Notes under the pieces: generated by a model
Database searches by the model: none
What the model saw: only the letters and a program-made list of their open reading frames with translations
Told to the model about the DNA's origin: nothing
In this document: positions 60,392 to 64,000 of the stretch, piece by piece
Layout: each line of letters begins with the position of its first letter
Numbering within the stretch: position 1 is the stretch's first letter
Origin: Leadbetterella lacustris
GTDB taxonomy: Bacteria; Bacteroidota; Bacteroidia; Cytophagales; Spirosomataceae
DNA length: 64,000 nucleotides
NCBI GenBank assembly: GCA_965234335.1
Contig: OZ248455.1
Coordinates: 124,001 to 188,000 of the forward strand
Direction of reading: 5' to 3'
Position numbers and translations under genes: made by a program

Positions 60392-61690
60392 TTATTTTGA
60401 CCCTAACCAAGGCTCGGGATTGAGTTTGCTGAAATTGTGCCAAATTTGGAAGTTGATTTCCGGGCTGCCGTCTTTGTAGGCTACTGTACCTATTTGTTGG
60501 CGAAGTGTTACTCGCTGATTGATGCTTACGTTTACGTTTTGTAGGTTGGCATACACCGTGTAATAGTCCCCGTGCTGAATAGCCACAACGTTATTTAATC
60601 CCGGAATCTGTGAGATATCCAGTACAATTCCCTCAAAAACAGCACTTACTACCGCATTGGGTGAAGCCTGAATGTCTACACCGTTGTTGTCTATTTTTAG
60701 GTCTTTCAGGACAGGGTGGTTTTTTACTCCAAATTTATCTGAGATAAAACCGTCCACCGGCCAAGAAAGTTTGGATTTATTTGCTCCAAAGTTTCGATTC
60801 CTTAATCTCGTTGGCTTACTTTCGACAATTTCTGCAACGGGCTCCGTTTTAGTGTTTCGTTTATTTTCTCTTTCACTCAGGATTTTCTTCTCACGATCGG
60901 CTATTTCCACTTGTTTTTCTTTCCTTGATTCTGGTACTTTTTTGGTTCTGAGACCTTTTCTGGCATTTTGTTCTTTTTCTATGGCCTTAGAAATCACAGA
61001 ATTTAAACTCGATAAGGCGGTATTTGATTTTTCGAGCTCGCTTTTAAGTTCGCTTTCTTTGTTGTTGAGGTCTTTTACGATAAGGTTCTGTTTTTCTTTA
61101 AGAGCCTCAAGACTCTTGGTCTCGATTTTTACAATATTAATGAGATTTTGTTGAGAGATTTTTTTCTCCAGAAGCAATCTTTGCCGCTGCTTTAGCATTT
61201 CGCCAATTTTTTTGATTTGCAACAGCTGATTTTTGCGGTTCTCTGTGTATTGTTCTAGGTATTTGTAACGCATGAACAGTTCGGTTACAGAACTTGAAGA
61301 AAACAAAAAGCCCATTTTGGTGAGTTTGTTACTGTTTTTTGATTCTCTGTAAATCGTTTCAGAATATTCCGTTTGTAGTGATTTTAGTTGTTTAAAAAGA
61401 TTGACTTGGGCTTTCTGTATTTCGGCCATTTCTACTTTTATCAACTCAATGTCTTCTTTGGCCAGTTCAATCTTATTTTGTTGATTTTCGATTTGTTGAT
61501 TAATAGCCTTTATATGCCCTAATGTACTTTCTTTTTCTTTTTGGGTTTCAGTCAGAATTTTTTTTACTTGTGCAATTTTCTGTAGATTCTTTTTCTTTTC
61601 AAACTCAAGTGTTGCCCTACTCTTTTGTTTTTGTGCAAAAGTAGCGAGTGTTATAAAAACAGTAAAAATCAGTAGGTAATATTTTTTCAT
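60392..61690 (-). CDS. EnvC-like M23 peptidoglycan-hydrolase activator
   Basis: A 432-residue periplasmic protein. Signal peptide ('YYLLIFTVFITLATFAQ'), a long coiled coil at ~25-270 rich in K, E, Q and L, a basic linker, then a LytM/M23 domain (~315-432: 'GVKNHPVLKDLKIDNNGVDI', 'VVSAVFEGIVLDISQIPG', 'AIQHGDYYTVYANLQNV'). The HxxxD zinc pair is degenerate (first His replaced around 'NNGVDI'; 'HGDYYTVYANL' keeps only the HGD His). It is probably a non-catalytic activator of amidases in cell division, like EnvC. Confidence 0.85.
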   Translation of the reverse strand: MKKYYLLIFTVFITLATFAQKQKSRATLEFEKKKNLQKIAQVKKILTETQKEKESTLGHIKAINQQIENQQNKIELAKEDIELIKVEMAEIQKAQVNLFKQLKSLQTEYSETIYRESKNSNKLTKMGFLFSSSSVTELFMRYKYLEQYTENRKNQLLQIKKIGEMLKQRQRLLLEKKISQQNLINIVKIETKSLEALKEKQNLIVKDLNNKESELKSELEKSNTALSSLNSVISKAIEKEQNARKGLRTKKVPESRKEKQVEIADREKKILSERENKRNTKTEPVAEIVESKPTRLRNRNFGANKSKLSWPVDGFISDKFGVKNHPVLKDLKIDNNGVDIQASPNAVVSAVFEGIVLDISQIPGLNNVVAIQHGDYYTVYANLQNVNVSINQRVTLRQQIGTVAYKDGSPEINFQIWHNFSKLNPEPWLGSK

Positions 61691-61704
61691 AGCTCCACCT
61701 AATC

Positions 61705-62529
61705 TTAAAAGTTAGGAATTTTTTCTAAAGAATAACCTTTCGGGATATTAAAAGGAAAACGGATATTGCGGTCTAAAAAGTCGAATTTGGAGTGTTCAAA
61801 TTCTATTCGAGCCTCATTTTTACCCAAAATTAATAAAGAAATAATAGTAGGTACAAGTTTATTGTCTTCGCTAATAAAACTTTTATAGTTGATATTTAGC
61901 TTAGTATCGGTTTTTTTGTCTTTGGCATCAATAAAAAATAGTTTGTTTTGAAAAAGATCAAAGCGGTTTTCAATCTCCACACTACTTCTCGATTGCGAAA
62001 TGCTATTGAAGTCGGTCAGTTTTCTGAAAATATCTGAGCTGTCTTTTTTGACAGGAAGATTGCCAACTAGTAACGACTGCACCATGTTGAAATTAATGTC
62101 GAAGTCAAATGAGGTGCTGAGTTCGTTAAAACTCACCTTGTAGTATTTTCTGTTAAGTCTGTCAAGTAGAAAAATACTATCGGGGTTGATACTTATTCTT
62201 GCGGCTTCGAGGCCAAGGGCTATAGAAATCCAAATCACACTATCTTTTTTGACGTGAATGGTGGCTGGTATGGTTTGATCTATTTTGGCAGTTTTGATGC
62301 TAATTTTTGACTTTATCTTTAGTTTGACGAAGTCTATTTCCTTGGTTTCAAAATATACTTTCTCTTTTTCAACGATTTCTGTTTTCGAAACACTATCAGC
62401 TACTACTATCACCGAATCAGTGGCGGTTTTACCCAGTACAATACTATTTTTCTTCATCTTGTGGCTTCTACAAGACGATACTGCTACAATAATAAAACCC
62501 AAAAAGAAGAGTTTCTGGAGTACTTTCAT
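61705..62529 (-). CDS. DUF4292 lipoprotein
   Basis: Start at the ATG at 62529, 1 nt after the TPR stop; the upstream in-frame TTG would overlap that stop. 274 residues. Lipoprotein signal 'FFLGFIIVAVSSC' (Cys about residue 20). The mature part follows the DUF4292 pattern: 'KLKIKSKISIKTAKIDQTIPATIHVKKDSVIWISI', shortened to 'ATIHVKKDSVIWISIALG', then 'VQSLLVGNLP' and 'RFPFNIPKGYSLEKI'. A LolB/LolA-like lipid-binding fold is suspected for this family. It is cotranscribed with the TPR and M23 genes. Confidence 0.85.
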   Translation of the reverse strand: MKVLQKLFFLGFIIVAVSSCRSHKMKKNSIVLGKTATDSVIVVADSVSKTEIVEKEKVYFETKEIDFVKLKIKSKISIKTAKIDQTIPATIHVKKDSVIWISIALGLEAARISINPDSIFLLDRLNRKYYKVSFNELSTSFDFDINFNMVQSLLVGNLPVKKDSSDIFRKLTDFNSISQSRSSVEIENRFDLFQNKLFFIDAKDKKTDTKLNINYKSFISEDNKLVPTIISLLILGKNEARIEFEHSKFDFLDRNIRFPFNIPKGYSLEKIPNF

Positions 62530-62530
62530 T

Positions 62531-64000
62531 TTATTCAATAATGGTTCTGTCTTTTATTTTTTTTTCAAGTTTTCTGTTAGATTTGTTTAGCTCAAGGGCT
62601 TTTTCCCAAGCGTAAACAGCGTTTTCAGTTTGTCCCAGCTTGAATAATATATCGCCTTTGTGTTCGAAAATACTTTCATTTCCGTTTTTGTCTTTTGATA
62701 GTGCCAAGTCAATGGCTTCATTTGCTTTACTGTATTCCGCTTTTTGATACAATACCCAGGCAAAGGTATTATAATTTTCCGCCTGGTTGGGGTATAATTT
62801 TACTAGTTTTTCAGATAATAAAAGTGCTTTTTCGAGGTTTTTCTTGCCTGTGGCCAAAAGATAACTATAATTATTTAATGCTTGCTCGTTATTTGGGTTT
62901 TCGGCTAAAACTTGCTCAAAAAGTTCGCTTGATTTCTCTATTTTGCCATTTTGGTGATATATCTCTGCCATACTGGCGTTTATGTGCTGTTTGAGTTCTT
63001 TATTGTTGGCATTCAGGGCCTGTGCTTCTTCTAAAGATATCAAGGCGTCATCATAAGCCTTGGTTTGCATTTGGGCAAATCCCAAGTGATACCAAAAATA
63101 GGATTGGTTGGGATAATATTCTAATGCTTTTTCGGTGTGTTTCGACATATCATCGTATTTGGCTAGTTTTACATCTAGCTCTACCACTGCTAGCCAAGCC
63201 TCAAAAATTCCTTTATCGTATTTTATGGCACTCAGGTAAGCATCTCTTGCGGCGAGGAGCTGATTTGATTTCACCAATATATCAGCTTTGTAGACATACG
63301 TGCGGGCCTCATCGGGGTGTTTGGCTATAATTTGGTCACAAAAGCTCAGGGCATCAGTTATGTCTTCGGCCTGAGTGTTATTTTTTAAGCTACTAAAATA
63401 CGAACCGAGAGCATTGGCTTTGAGTGAGTAGGGGAGAGCGTTTTGGGCCAATATGCTTTTTAGAACATCTTTAGTGCCTTGTTTATTATTTTGTTTGGCG
63501 TATGTTTCGGTCAAAAGACCGTATGCCTCCATGAAGTTTGGGTTTTCGTCTATGGCGTTTTTGAGCATCTGTACGGCCTCGGTATATCGACTGTTCGAAA
63601 TCAGGATTGTAGATTGTTGTAGAATATATTGAGGGTCGTTTTTGACCATTTTTTTGCCTTCTTTCAATGCCGCATCTACTTTGTTTTGTTTGAGCAAAAT
63701 CGTTTGTTTGGCTTGGGTTATTTGCTCTGAGGCACCCATGGTTTCCTCCATTTCGGTAAGGGTAGTTATGGCATCCGTCTCCTTTCCTTCGATAAGATAA
63801 ATATCTACCAAATTGAGGTAGCCTTCTGCAAAATTGGGTTTGATTTTCAGGGCTTTTTTTATTGTGGAGGCGGCCTCTTTGTATTGGTTCTGTTTAAACT
63901 GGAGGTTGCCGAGGTGTTGTATATAGTAAAAATTTTCTTTATCGAGGTCAGCGGCTTTTTTTGCAGAAATAAGTGCGGCAGGGATTCTATTGAGTGCCAT
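62531..64000 (-). CDS. TPR repeat protein (5' end cut by the window)
   Basis: At least 489 residues; the frame is still open at the window edge, so the true start lies beyond 64000. About twelve TPR units, for example 'FAEGYLNLVDIYLIEGKETDAI', 'ANALGSYFSSLKNNTQAEDI' and 'NNYSYLLATGKKNLEKALLLSEKLV'. It is probably exported or periplasmic, as is usual for the first gene in this Bacteroidota cluster (TPR, DUF4292, M23), but the N-terminus is missing. Possible role: envelope biogenesis scaffold. Confidence 0.85.
   Translation of the reverse strand: MALNRIPAALISAKKAADLDKENFYYIQHLGNLQFKQNQYKEAASTIKKALKIKPNFAEGYLNLVDIYLIEGKETDAITTLTEMEETMGASEQITQAKQTILLKQNKVDAALKEGKKMVKNDPQYILQQSTILISNSRYTEAVQMLKNAIDENPNFMEAYGLLTETYAKQNNKQGTKDVLKSILAQNALPYSLKANALGSYFSSLKNNTQAEDITDALSFCDQIIAKHPDEARTYVYKADILVKSNQLLAARDAYLSAIKYDKGIFEAWLAVVELDVKLAKYDDMSKHTEKALEYYPNQSYFWYHLGFAQMQTKAYDDALISLEEAQALNANNKELKQHINASMAEIYHQNGKIEKSSELFEQVLAENPNNEQALNNYSYLLATGKKNLEKALLLSEKLVKLYPNQAENYNTFAWVLYQKAEYSKANEAIDLALSKDKNGNESIFEHKGDILFKLGQTENAVYAWEKALELNKSNRKLEKKIKDRTIIE

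Noticed and set aside
60672..61154. 160-codon plus-strand frame opposite the M23 protein
   Set aside because: Serine/leucine/phenylalanine-rich, the expected antisense of a K/E/R-rich coiled coil.
1..64000. tRNA, rRNA, IS elements, prophage, riboswitches
   Set aside because: None recognised by eye. The holin-X-like protein at 22693 is not accompanied by phage genes. A covariance-model scan was not possible.

Overview
The window most likely comes from the chromosome of a free-living Bacteroidota bacterium, probably of the order Cytophagales. The evidence is a type IX secretion (T9SS) type A C-terminal sorting domain, SprB-type adhesin repeats, family-typical genes (DUF4292, DUF2911, DUF983, SprB, ComEC with a non-canonical C-terminus), and several TAnnTTTG (-7) promoters of the Bacteroidota primary sigma factor. 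The genus is not resolved. No tRNA, rRNA, IS element or CRISPR array was recognised.

Layout. (1) 71-19,935, minus strand: a tightly packed five-gene surface operon. It encodes an IPT/TIG-like lipoprotein, a 1745-residue SprB-repeat adhesin with a T9SS CTD, a ~3180-residue secreted protein ending in about twelve Cys-rich Ig-like repeats, a fibronectin-III protein and an outer-membrane beta-barrel protein. (2) 19,980-20,560: a non-coding stretch with two 55-bp direct repeats, shorter repeats and a terminator. (3) 20,563-38,534, all minus strand: an 18-kb general-stress island. It holds CsbD, YtxH, lmo0937-type and Thivi_2564-type small proteins, Dps, YceI, a universal stress protein, a low-affinity iron permease-like protein, a BON-domain protein, an FMN reductase, a GT4/GH130 pair and two complete MlaE-MlaF-MlaD (Mce) lipid-transport sets. 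Seven transcription units in this island carry the same 37-bp bipartite element, GTGTGAAT-N23-TRTAAC, always with exactly 23 bp between the blocks and 50-73 bp before a start codon. I read it as an alternative-sigma or activator-dependent stress promoter. (4) 38,535-45,080: a mixed region with thioredoxin, DUF983, a YedY-like molybdopterin oxidoreductase, a GlcNAc kinase-like protein and an M16 peptidase, separated by gene-poor stretches. (5) 45,081-51,358: a sulfatase, a PaaE-like reductase, a barnase/barstar-like RNase and inhibitor pair, an epimerase and a TPR protein. (6) 51,788-52,784: rpsL-rpsG closed by a strong terminator, with no fusA following. (7) 52,953-56,600: a membrane protein, a decayed gene, a Gfo/Idh/MocA oxidoreductase and an AAA/DUF4143 ATPase. 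The ATPase is preceded by an array of five palindromes with a ~33-bp period. (8) 56,923-64,000: DUF2911, ComEC, PanB, an EnvC-like M23 protein, a DUF4292 lipoprotein and a TPR protein cut by the window end.

The two most interesting signals are the seven-site stress-promoter element and the palindrome array in front of the DUF4143 ATPase. Both were found by eye; neither has been compared with a database.
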